From JAUIEH01 sp964483375 (GTDB lineage: Bacteria > Pseudomonadota > Alphaproteobacteria > Caulobacterales > Maricaulaceae), in the NCBI GenBank assembly GCA_964483375.1, contig CAZABJ010000018.1:1-44732 (forward strand): 44,732 nucleotides of DNA, in the 5' to 3' direction. The notes below the pieces were generated by a model, which was not told the origin of the DNA, did no database searches, and was given only the letters and a program-made list of their open reading frames with translations. The translations under genes were made by a program, and so were the position numbers. How positions within the stretch are numbered: the stretch's first letter is position 1; the number at the start of each line of letters is the position of its first letter. Below are positions 23,265 through 33,032 of the stretch, one piece after another.

Positions 23265-24938
23265 ATGGAGCGGCTTTGGACGGAGTGGATTGAGAAAGGG
23301 CGCTTAGTCGACCTGGCGGTGGACTTTGCGCTCAGCCACCCGATTTACCAGCTGCTTCACGTCAACACGTTTCAAATCGCGGCCGTCTTGTTCGCGATCA
23401 CCGTGTTTATGGCGCTGTTGAATTTCGCCGCCGTCAATATTCCCTCCGAGCGACGCGAGCGGGAAAAGGCGGAGGGGGAAAACAGGGACGATTTTTCTGA
23501 GCGCGATTTGCGCCGCAACTGGCGCGATAAGGGCCTTTTGGCGGCGCGGAACCGAAAACGGGAGAAGCGCGGAAAGTCGCCCTTGTCGCCAGACACCCGC
23601 CTGCAATGGGGAGAAGTGCTCCTCAGATTTCCAGAACACGTCGCGGGCGGCTTTGAGCGCATCATCGACCTGCTGCAAAAGGCGCTTTATTGGTCGAATG
23701 TCGTAATTGTGGCGGCCGCTGCCGCTTCTCCTTTCTTTCTCGACGGTATTGTTCGCCGGATCTATGCGCTTTACCCGAATTTGCCGCCGCCCTCAGGAAG
23801 CTTTCAGGCCGAGATTGAAGCGTTTCAAGCGCAGCTAAGCGCGGATTTCGTGGGGTATCTCGCTTGCGCGGCGGTTTGGGCGGCGGCGGCTTTTGTTTTG
23901 GTGTGGGAAAGCCGACGCGCCAGGCGACGCACGGTCATGCTCGGCGCAGTCGCGGTTCTGGCGGCCGCGTCCGTGCCGCTGGCGTTCTTCTTTCAGCAAA
24001 TGCTCGGCCACTATATCGCGTTTTTCAATCCGGCCAGCGAGGCCAACGCCGGCTATTCCATTTTCTACATATCGACGTCGGGCGATATGGCTCAGAACGT
24101 TCAAGCGCAGCTTTGGCTGTCGCCAATCTACGCGCTGCCCATCGCCGCTGCGCTCGTCCCCGTGATCGCCGCGGCGTTGGTCGCGATCACCATTTTGTTC
24201 AAGACCCGCAGCGCGCAATCGCGGTGGCGGCGAGTGTTTCGCACTGTCGCCGCGCCCCTTGCCCCGGGACTGGTGCTCAGTTTTTGCGTCACCATCGTGG
24301 CGGCGGGGTTGGGCGATCAGTTCGCCGGCGGACAATCTATGCGCCCCGCTCCGGCGTTCTTGGTGCTCAATGCGGCCGGAGATGCGTTGACGATCCTGTC
24401 CACCTTCGTCGTGTTGTGGCTGGTCAAGCTGATGATCCGCCGCGCCGAGGGCACGAGTTTTTTCAAGATCTTCACGAGCGTGCCGCTCATGGCCGCCACG
24501 CTGGGGCTGATCGTCATCGACTTGCTGATCGCAGGGATCGTGGCGGTATTCGTGGTGCATTGGGGGGCCGGCACGTCAGGCCAAGTCGTCTCGCTACAAG
24601 AGGCGAGTTTGATTTTGTTCGGACTGTCTGAGAGTGGGGCTCAACGGTTCGAGTTCGATTCGCTCTTCTGGGTGATGCACACGACGTTCATCCCGACGCT
24701 CGCCTTTTTTAGCGTGCTCGGCATGTCGATACTGGTCATGCCGATGATGATCATAAAAGTGGTGTATGCAAAAATACTTGGTGTTTATGAGTGGATTTCG
24801 CGCATCCTCGAAATATTTTTGATTTTTACTCTGCCTGGCGTCAGCGTGCAGATCATGTGGTGGCTGGCCACGCAAGTCTTCGGCGAAGTGACGCTCGACG
24901 ATTATTATGACTTTGTCCAAAATGTCATCGCGGCGCTG
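23265..24938 (+). CDS. Large multi-pass membrane protein, cut by assembly gap
   Basis: An open frame of 558 codons from ATG 23265 runs into the N block. The product has roughly ten membrane helices by eye. The first (QIAAVLFAITVFMALLNFAA) is followed by a basic cytoplasmic stretch (RERE..., NRKREKRGK). Later come helix pairs and an extracytoplasmic segment with GYSIFYISTSGDMAQNVQA. No family motif is recognisable. The C-terminus is missing, and any frame read through the gap into the sequence beyond is an artefact. It lies 39 bases after the second lipoprotein and may belong to the same envelope system. Function unknown. Confidence 0.75.
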
Positions 24939-25038
24939 NNNNNNNNNNNNNNNNNNNNNNNNNNNNNNNNNNNNNNNNNNNNNNNNNNNNNNNNNNNNNN
25001 NNNNNNNNNNNNNNNNNNNNNNNNNNNNNNNNNNNNNN
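24939..25038. other. Assembly gap (100 Ns)
   Basis: Exactly 100 Ns, the conventional size for a gap of unknown length. The true distance and any genes between the membrane protein and the AbgT transporter are not known. The 53 bases between the gap and the AbgT stop are uninformative. Confidence 0.98.
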
Positions 25039-25091
25039 TTGACAATGCGCCGCATGGGGACGGCGCGGTCTGCACGGTTCCCAGCGCGGCG

Positions 25092-26690
<1,599 letters not shown>

Positions 26691-26842
26691 GCGGGCCTCC
26701 CAATTTGGTTATGGCGGTTGAGCGGCGGAGAGTGGAGACGTGATCGGGTGTCGGTCCTGACTGTCGCTCAGCGGGCGCTTGAATCCTACCGCGACTGTCA
26801 GCCTGCGGCGTTCAAGACCCTGCACAGGTTGCGGCTTCGCGC

Positions 26843-27724
26843 CTACTCCTTCTGTCGCAACGTCTCTCTGAGCAGCGTCAACTCAGCGCGGATCGCCTTT
26901 ATCTCCGCCATCATAGTGAGACGTTCGTCATGGGCGACTTTTTCGATCTTTTCGAGGTCCTCGCGATGTTCGGCGTCGTGAATGGCGTTCATCGAATTGA
27001 CGATTAAGGCGATGAACAGGTTCAGCACCGCGAAGCTCGTCACGATGATGAACGGAACAAAGAAGATCCACGCCCAAGGATGCTCGTCCATCACCGGCCG
27101 AACAATGCCCATCGACCAGCTTTCCAGCGTCATCACTTGGAACAGGGTGTACATCGACCCGCCCACCGACCCGAACCAATCCGGGAACGTTTCGCCGAAC
27201 AGCTTCGTCGCCATCACCGCAGCGATGTAAAAGACCAGGCCGAGCACCGCCACGATAGCGCCCATGCCCGGCAGAGAAGTCAGAAGCGCGCCCACCACCG
27301 CACGCATCTGGGGGACGACCGACACCAAACGCAGCGCCCGCAGCACGCGCAGCGCGCGCAGGGCCGACACGGCGTCCGACACCGGCATGAGCGCGACGGC
27401 GACGATGATGAAGTCGAAATTGTTCCACCCGCTGCGGAAGAACCGCGGCCCGAAGGCGAACAGTTTCAGCGCGATTTCGGCGACGAAAAAGGCGAGCGCC
27501 GCGCCGTCCAGAAAGGTGATGAGCAGCCCCGCCGTCGCCATCGCCGCGGGCCAGGTCTCAAGGCCGAGCGTAACGGCGTTAAGCGAGATCACCGCGATGA
27601 CGAGTTGCGCAAAGCGCGGATGCTCGACGAGCCGCGCCGCCGCCGCGCGCGTGCGCGCCAGCCGTCTAGTCGCCGCCGCCGCGTTGGCCTCGACGGCGGT
27701 GTTCTCAGTGTCGGTCGGTTCCAT
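26843..27724 (-). CDS. Bacterial voltage-gated sodium channel (NaChBac/NavAb type)
   Basis: A 293-residue six-helix channel subunit, expected to form a homotetramer. S4 carries arginines at three-residue spacing, R123, R126, R129 and R132 (ALRALRVLRALRLVSVV), the voltage sensor. The pore selectivity filter is TLESWSM (199-205), the sodium-selective sequence known from NavAb. S6 reads FIIVTSFAVLNLFIALIVNSM, followed by a C-terminal coiled coil (about 255-293) that assembles the tetramer in this family. Bacterial Nav channels are linked to motility, pH and osmotic behaviour in marine or alkaliphilic bacteria. It lies between AbgT and a crotonase gene without tight coupling. Confidence 0.93.
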   Translation of the reverse strand: MEPTDTENTAVEANAAAATRRLARTRAAAARLVEHPRFAQLVIAVISLNAVTLGLETWPAAMATAGLLITFLDGAALAFFVAEIALKLFAFGPRFFRSGWNNFDFIIVAVALMPVSDAVSALRALRVLRALRLVSVVPQMRAVVGALLTSLPGMGAIVAVLGLVFYIAAVMATKLFGETFPDWFGSVGGSMYTLFQVMTLESWSMGIVRPVMDEHPWAWIFFVPFIIVTSFAVLNLFIALIVNSMNAIHDAEHREDLEKIEKVAHDERLTMMAEIKAIRAELTLLRETLRQKE

Positions 27725-27808
27725 CGTCCCTCAAGTCGTCCCGCTTTGCGAAGACCGACATAGGGGCGAGGGGTCGTTTACTCCAGTCTTTAGCGTGCGC
27801 GGACTTGG

Positions 27809-28624
27809 CTAGGCGCCGATGAAGGCCGGGTCGCGCTTTTCGATCACGGCCGCGACGCCTTCTTGGAGGTCCTTTGAGGGGCTGATGCGGCTCACCCCAT
27901 AGGGCCGAATATGTTCAGCCGCGCCAAGGGCCCCTTCGTCCCGCGCGCGATAGGCGTTTTCCAGCACGCCCTGGACCCCGAGCGGGGCGGCGGTCACGAT
28001 CCGCTCCGCAATCTGCATCGCGCGTGCGAACGCGCCGCCAGCCGGCGTGACGTCTTGGACCAGCCCCAGGCGTTGAGCCTCATGGGCGTCAAACGCATCG
28101 CCCGTCAGCAGGTAGCGCATCGCAGACCCCCAGCCGGCCCGGGCCACCAGACCCTCAATCGCCCCGCCCAGCGGCATCAGGCCGGCACGGACTTCGGATT
28201 GAGCGAAGCGCGCGTCTGCGCCGGCCACGACGATGTCGGTCGCGAGCAGCAGCTCGATGCCGGCGGTAAAGCAAAGTCCGTCCACGGCGCTGACAACCGG
28301 CTTGGTGCGTCTACGGCCGACTTTTCCGCTCGCAGACGCCCAGTTAAAGGGGTCGACCTCGTGTTCTTGGGTGAAGACGACGCCTTGGCCCTTCGGTTGG
28401 TCGGCCAACACCGGGGCCATGTCGATCAGATCAAGTCCGGCGGCGAATATGTCGCTGGTCGAGTAGAGCAGCCCGCAGCGCAGCGCGGGTTCGTCGCACA
28501 ACGTGGCGTAAGCCGCCGACAAGCTCCGCATCATCGCGGTGTTGATGAGATTGCGCGCGTCGGGTCGGTCCAGTCCGATCGTGAGAATGTGCCCGTGGCG
28601 TTCAAGCCGGATACCATCACTCAT
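27809..28624 (-). CDS. Enoyl-CoA hydratase/isomerase (crotonase) family protein
   Basis: A cytoplasmic acyl-CoA enzyme of about 271 residues. The oxyanion-hole segment is DIFAAGLDLIDM. The two catalytic-type glutamates are present, in FTAGIELLLATDIV and FAQSEVRAGLMPLGG, so hydratase activity is possible. I chose the ATG at 28624 (MSDGIRLERHG) because a GAGG site lies 6 bases upstream; the frame opens further to 28663. Exact substrate is unknown. It is divergent from an HxlR regulator with an inverted repeat between them, so it is probably that regulator's target. Confidence 0.88.
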   Translation of the reverse strand: MSDGIRLERHGHILTIGLDRPDARNLINTAMMRSLSAAYATLCDEPALRCGLLYSTSDIFAAGLDLIDMAPVLADQPKGQGVVFTQEHEVDPFNWASASGKVGRRRTKPVVSAVDGLCFTAGIELLLATDIVVAGADARFAQSEVRAGLMPLGGAIEGLVARAGWGSAMRYLLTGDAFDAHEAQRLGLVQDVTPAGGAFARAMQIAERIVTAAPLGVQGVLENAYRARDEGALGAAEHIRPYGVSRISPSKDLQEGVAAVIEKRDPAFIGA

Positions 28625-28635
28625 CGCCATCCTCG

Positions 28636-28656
28636 TTGGTTGCTTGAGGCAACCAA
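28636..28656. promoter_or_regulatory. Inverted repeat, probable HxlR operator
   Basis: TTGGTTGC (28636-28643), 5-base spacer, GCAACCAA (28649-28656): a perfect 8-bp inverted repeat in the 66-base gap between the divergent crotonase and HxlR genes. Size and symmetry fit a winged-helix dimer operator of the HxlR/MarR type. It lies 11 bases upstream of the crotonase start, where binding would block expression. Confidence 0.65.
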
Positions 28657-28690
28657 AAAGCATTCAGTATCGAAACGCAACTAAAATACG

Positions 28691-29185
28691 ATGAGACTCG
28701 CCATGCCGAAACCGTTCCATCGTCTCTGCTCCGTCGCCGCCGCGCTTGAGGTGTTTGGAGACGCCTGGACCCTGCAAATCGTACGGGAGGCGCTTTATGG
28801 CGCGACGCGTTTCAGCGAGTTTGAACGGCATACCGGCGCGGCGAAGAACGTGCTGGCCGATCGACTTGCGCTCCTTGTTGAGCATGGGGTGTTCGAGAAG
28901 GTCGACATTGGCGAGCGAGGGGTGCGTTACGCATACAGGCTCACCGAAAAGGGCGAGGCGCTCGCGCCTGTCTTGTTGGCGGTCATCCAGTGGGGGGATC
29001 GTTGGATCTACGGCGAAGGCCGAGAGCCGGTCGTGTTTCGCAACGCAGAGACTGGCGCGCCGCCGGCCCCGCTAACGCCGCTCTGGGCGGATGGGTCGGA
29101 GGTGAAACTGTCCGAGGTGGCGGTTGCGCCCGGCCCCGGCGCCGATGACGCCGTCCGACGGCGTTTCAGCGGGACGGGAGGCTAA
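28691..29185 (+). CDS. HxlR-family transcriptional regulator
   Basis: A winged-helix DNA-binding protein of 164 residues. The signature CSVAAALEVFGDAWTLQIVREALYG near the N-terminus, with FSEFERHTGAAKNVLADRL and LTEKGEALAPVLLAVIQWGDRW, is standard for HxlR. The C-terminal 45 residues are an extension, longer than the short HxlR forms but common. Start could be 28691 or 28703 (MPKPFHRL). HxlR proteins often sense electrophiles or metabolites and control a divergent enzyme gene, here the crotonase, via the inverted repeat at 28636-28656. Confidence 0.9.
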   Translation: MRLAMPKPFHRLCSVAAALEVFGDAWTLQIVREALYGATRFSEFERHTGAAKNVLADRLALLVEHGVFEKVDIGERGVRYAYRLTEKGEALAPVLLAVIQWGDRWIYGEGREPVVFRNAETGAPPAPLTPLWADGSEVKLSEVAVAPGPGADDAVRRRFSGTGG

Positions 29186-29279
29186 GCCGCCGCGCCCTTC
29201 GTCTCGGCGACATAACCCCAAACGTCGACATATCGCGCTGCGCCGTCCTCATTCGCAAAACCGCGATACGTCCTGCGCT

Positions 29280-29921
29280 TTATGTGGCCGCGACGTCATG
29301 GGTTTCAGCGTTCCGCGACAGGGCGTCTGCAAACCCATGATTGGCGTCGCGATGTCCGGCCTCGTCAGCTCGGACGACCTCAACGACGTCGCGTAGCCGC
29401 GCATCCGGCTGCAGCCCCCAATACTCAATCGCGATATCCGGCGCGGCGACGTTCTCCAAAAGCCCTGTGTCAATCGCCTCGAGATATTGCGTGTAGCTGG
29501 TCACCGCCTCTTCCTCGAGATAACCCACGATCCGGTGGGCGGTGCGCGGGAAGAAGAGGTAGGTGAAAAAGTAAACATTATAGAACAGGAACTGCGCAAC
29601 CACGACCAGCCCTCGCTCAAACATTGAGGGTTTGGCGATATGGATGAACGTCATCAAATGCATGCGTTCGTTTTCCGCCTCGGCGAGCAACGCGGCGATC
29701 CAGCCTTGGTCGTCACGGATATGGCGAAGCGCTTTGAGGTGTTGGAGGAGCCCGCCAACCATGCCGGGCACGGCGGCGACAGTCTCCAAAACAACCGCGC
29801 GGTGGCCATAGCGTTTCCGGAAGAACAAATCGGCGAAGAACCTCATAAACTTCACCACCCCAAGCGCTATGCGGTCGGCGAATGATTGAGGTGCGAAGTG
29901 CCGGTGTTCAACGGCGGCCAT
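29280..29921 (-). CDS. aox: Alternative oxidase (cyanide-insensitive ubiquinol oxidase)
   Basis: A di-iron membrane-bound quinol oxidase that reduces oxygen to water without pumping protons. In 213 residues the iron-ligand motifs are all present: LETVAAVPGM, NERMHLM, LEEEAV and RADEAGHRD. A GGAG site lies 7 bases before the ATG at 29921. Alternative oxidases occur in a subset of marine alphaproteobacteria and relieve an over-reduced quinone pool. This could complement a light-driven proton pump, which does not need electron transfer. No regulatory nor dehydrogenase genes adjoin it. Confidence 0.93.
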   Translation of the reverse strand: MAAVEHRHFAPQSFADRIALGVVKFMRFFADLFFRKRYGHRAVVLETVAAVPGMVGGLLQHLKALRHIRDDQGWIAALLAEAENERMHLMTFIHIAKPSMFERGLVVVAQFLFYNVYFFTYLFFPRTAHRIVGYLEEEAVTSYTQYLEAIDTGLLENVAAPDIAIEYWGLQPDARLRDVVEVVRADEAGHRDANHGFADALSRNAETHDVAAT

Positions 29922-30083
29922 CTCTTTGCTCCATTACGGGCCCTTGTTTCCCTCACAGAGATAGGTCTTGGAGGCAGCGCCGGGATGCGACCTTTTCGCG
30001 GTCGCAGGGACGTCGCACGCCCCTCGGCGCCGACGTTGCGGCCATTCGTGGCCGCGCGGCTGGAGCGCGCTAGCTCCCCGTCC

Positions 30084-30788
30084 ATGGAAAGTCTCGAAAA
30101 CGGATACCGCGCGGTTGTCATCGGCGCGCGTGGGGGCATCGGCGCCGCGGTCGCAGCAGCGCTCGAAGCAGACCCACGTTGCGGAGGCGTGTCGACCTTG
30201 GCGCGGGGCGACGGCGCGCTTCCATTCGACGTGACTTCGGAGGCGAGCGTGGCTGCGGCGGCGGCTCGGCTAAAGGGGGAAGTCGGTGAAATCGACTTGG
30301 TGTTCATCGCGACCGGCGCTCTCACCATAAACGGGCGAGGGCCGGAGAAGAGCTTTAAGGAGCTCGACCCGGAGGTCATGCAAGCCGCCTTCGCGATCAA
30401 CGCGCTCGGCCCCGCGCTCGCCATCAAGCATTTCGCTCCGCTCTTGGCCCGCCGGCGGCGCAGCGCAATCGCGGCTCTGTCGGCGCGGGTCGGGTCGATT
30501 GGGGATAATCGACTGGGCGGATGGACGTCCTATCGGGCGTCTAAAGCGGCCCTCAATCAGATCCTCCGCTGCGCGGCGATTGAGCTGTCCCGCACCCATC
30601 CCAAGGCGGTCTGCGCCGCCCTTCATCCCGGCACCGTGGCCACGGCGTTAACGGCGCCGTATGTGGGCGACCGGCCGGTGGCGACGCCGCAAGCCGCCGC
30701 CGACCGGTTGTTGTCGGTGCTTGACGGGTTGGGCGGGTCCGACAGCGGCGGGTTTTTCGCCTATGATGGTTCGGCGATAGACTGGTGA
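30084..30788 (+). CDS. Short-chain dehydrogenase/reductase (C-factor-like)
   Basis: An NAD(P)-dependent oxidoreductase of 234 residues. The nucleotide-binding motif is AVVIGARGGIGAAVAAAL, the structural Asn lies in INALGPALAIKHF, and the active site is S...GGWTSYRASKAALNQ, the YxxxK pair. The Gly-rich motif sits right after the start when ATG 30084 (MESLENGYR) is used. The upstream in-frame extension to 29886 is unsupported. Overall size and the DNRLGGW..YRASK layout resemble CsgA/C-factor-type SDRs. No clear Shine-Dalgarno is seen at this start. Substrate unknown. Confidence 0.88.
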   Translation: MESLENGYRAVVIGARGGIGAAVAAALEADPRCGGVSTLARGDGALPFDVTSEASVAAAAARLKGEVGEIDLVFIATGALTINGRGPEKSFKELDPEVMQAAFAINALGPALAIKHFAPLLARRRRSAIAALSARVGSIGDNRLGGWTSYRASKAALNQILRCAAIELSRTHPKAVCAALHPGTVATALTAPYVGDRPVATPQAAADRLLSVLDGLGGSDSGGFFAYDGSAIDW

Positions 30789-30810
30789 GCGCGGCGGGTC
30801 GCCGCGGGAT

Positions 30811-30839
30811 TTGACCGTCTTGCTGGGCGTACCTAGAAC
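30811..30839 (+). promoter_or_regulatory. Candidate sigma-70 promoter for argS
   Basis: TTGACC (30811-30816), 17-base spacer, TAGAAC (30834-30839), about 80 bases ahead of argS. Both boxes match consensus at most positions, spacing is ideal, and it lies just after the SDR stop. Confidence 0.5.
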
Positions 30840-30920
30840 CGCCACGCCGCATCGCCGACGGCGAGCCGCGACGCCCCGCCTCATCCGCACCCCTGTAAAG
30901 AGCCCTGGTTCAATCCGCCT

Positions 30921-32861
30921 ATGCCCGTAGAGACCAAAAGCCCCGACTTTAAGCGTCACGTCACTGAGCGGATCGACGTCGCATTGCGTGAGCTTGGCGT
31001 GGACGTCCCCGCGCCTGGGCTCGTCACGCCGCCGCGGGAAGACTTGGGCGACTTGGCCCTGCCGTGCTTTCCGTTTGCGAAAGCGCTGCAAAAAAGCCCC
31101 GCCGCCGTCGCCGAAGACTTGGCCGAACGCATTCCGCCCGACTCCGTCATCGAGACGGCGAAGGCGGAGGGGCCCTATGTCAACGTCACGGTCCGCACGT
31201 CCGTTTTGGCGGACGCTGCGCTCTCCGCGTCATCAACTGAGGGCGCGCCAGCGTCCAATCGCGGCCGGTTGTTGATCGAGTTCAGCTCGCCGAACACCAA
31301 TAAACCCCAGCATCTAGGGCACCTGCGGAATAACTTGTTGGGGGAATCCGTTTCACGGGTCCTGTCGGCCGCGGGGTATGAGGTCACCAAGGTGAACCTC
31401 ATCAATGACCGCGGCATTCACATCTGCAAGTCGATGCTCGCCTACACCAAATTCGGCGAGGGCGAGACCCCGCAGTCCGTAGGCGTGAAAGGCGACAAAT
31501 TCGTCGGCGAGTACTATGTCCGTTTCGACGCGGCCATGCGGGAGGAATACGCTGAATGGCTTGAGAGCGAGGCGGCCCAAGCCGCCTTCGAAGCCTGGAA
31601 GGCGTCGCCCGCTGGAAAAACCGCTGAAGCCAAGCGTCAAAAGGCGATTGAAAAGGCCGAGAAAAAAGGAGTGACGGCGGATCCGCCCTCGCTCTGGAAG
31701 ACCTTCACCAGCGAGTATAAGGACCCGTATTTCAACGCAGAGTCAGCATTGGGGGCGGAAACCCGCCAGATGCTCGTCGATTGGGAAGCGGGCAAGAATG
31801 ACGTCAAGAACCTTTGGCGGACGATGAACAGCTGGGTCTACGAAGGCTTCAACGCAACATACGGCCGGCTCGGCGTGTCCTTTGACTATATCGATTATGA
31901 AAGTCAGACCTATCTGCTCGGCAAACAGATCGTCGAGCGCGGTCTGGAGCGCGGCGTTTTCTATCGCGCCGGCAATGGCGCGGTGATGTTCGACCTGACC
32001 GAGATTGGTCTGAAGGGAGAAAAGGTCGTGCTGCGTGAGGATGGGACGAGCGTCTACATCACCCAAGATTTGGGTAATGCCTATACGCGATTTGAAAAAT
32101 TCGGCGCGCAAAAGATGGTCTATGTCGTCGCCGATGAACAACGCTATCATTTCGAAGTTTTGTTCGGCGTTCTTGCGACACTCAACCCGGACCTGCGTGA
32201 CTGCTGCCATCACCTCGCCTACGGCATGGTCAACTTGCCAGAGGGCAAGATGAAAAGCCGGGAGGGCACGGTTGTCGACGCGGATGACCTCTTAGATGAA
32301 TTGCGCGCCATGGCGCTCTCGGAGACCGCTGAGCGCTGGCCTGACTTGCCGGACGACGAACGTCTCCGCCGCGCTGAAGTGATCGGGCAGGCGGCGTTGA
32401 AATACTTCATTCTCAACGTGTCGCCGACGACATCCATGGTGTTTGATCCGAAAAAGTCGCTGGACTTCAACGGAAACACGGGCCCGTATTGCTTGTACGC
32501 CTTTGCGCGCGCGCGCAGCATTTTTGAGAAAGCCGGCGAAGATTTCGATGCTTTCGCCGCACCGGAGAGTTTCTCCAAACTTGCGACGCGCGAGGAGCAT
32601 GCGCTTCTGATGGCGCTGCACCACTTCGACGAGGCTGTCGCGCGCGCGGCGGAGGATTATGACCCCTCCCAAGTGGTGCGAGCGGTATACGCCGTCGCTA
32701 AGGCCTTCAGCGCCTTTTATTTTGACCGCGACAAGCACCCCATCGTCACGTGCGAGGACGCCGCGTTGCGGCGAGAACGCTTGGCGCTCACGCGCGCGGT
32801 GGGCCGAAAACTCGAGCGCGGCCTCACGCTGTTGTCGATTGAGACCCTTGATCAGATGTAA
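30921..32861 (+). CDS. argS: Arginyl-tRNA synthetase, Bacteroidetes-like type
   Basis: Charges tRNA-Arg; a class I synthetase. The HIGH box is HLGH (131-134) in SSPNTNKPQHLGHLRNNLLG. The KMSKS counterpart is KMKSR at about 443-447 (EGKMKSREGTVVDADDL). At 646 residues it is longer than the usual alphaproteobacterial enzyme. An Ala/Lys/Glu-rich insertion lies about 215-260, and the wording VNLINDRGIHICKSMLAYTKFGEGETPQ is what I associate with Bacteroidetes ArgS. Alphaproteobacterial ArgS normally reads SANPTGPxHxGH at the HIGH box. Function is firm; a transferred origin is inferred. Whether it is the only argS cannot be seen here. Confidence 0.93.
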   Translation: MPVETKSPDFKRHVTERIDVALRELGVDVPAPGLVTPPREDLGDLALPCFPFAKALQKSPAAVAEDLAERIPPDSVIETAKAEGPYVNVTVRTSVLADAALSASSTEGAPASNRGRLLIEFSSPNTNKPQHLGHLRNNLLGESVSRVLSAAGYEVTKVNLINDRGIHICKSMLAYTKFGEGETPQSVGVKGDKFVGEYYVRFDAAMREEYAEWLESEAAQAAFEAWKASPAGKTAEAKRQKAIEKAEKKGVTADPPSLWKTFTSEYKDPYFNAESALGAETRQMLVDWEAGKNDVKNLWRTMNSWVYEGFNATYGRLGVSFDYIDYESQTYLLGKQIVERGLERGVFYRAGNGAVMFDLTEIGLKGEKVVLREDGTSVYITQDLGNAYTRFEKFGAQKMVYVVADEQRYHFEVLFGVLATLNPDLRDCCHHLAYGMVNLPEGKMKSREGTVVDADDLLDELRAMALSETAERWPDLPDDERLRRAEVIGQAALKYFILNVSPTTSMVFDPKKSLDFNGNTGPYCLYAFARARSIFEKAGEDFDAFAAPESFSKLATREEHALLMALHHFDEAVARAAEDYDPSQVVRAVYAVAKAFSAFYFDRDKHPIVTCEDAALRRERLALTRAVGRKLERGLTLLSIETLDQM

Positions 32862-33032
32862 GCCGCGTCCGGCCGAACGCGTCAGGACCCGGCCGCCGGG
32901 CGAGGGTGATGCGCGTGCGAATTGGTCGCAGACCGACAGTCGGACGGGATGGCGACTTAACGCGTGTTTGTCGGCGGTAAACTGCTAAGTGACTGGCGCT
33001 TGCGCACGCTTGTGGGGCTGAGAGGAACTGCC

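Noticed and set aside
29182..29279. A short minus-strand frame downstream of the alternative oxidase ending WGYVAETKGAAA.
   Set aside because: It has no start codon after an in-frame stop and the oxidase is already complete; at best a gene remnant.
30904..30922. GGTTCAATCC ahead of argS, resembling a tRNA T-arm.
   Set aside because: No cloverleaf can be drawn from the flanking sequence.
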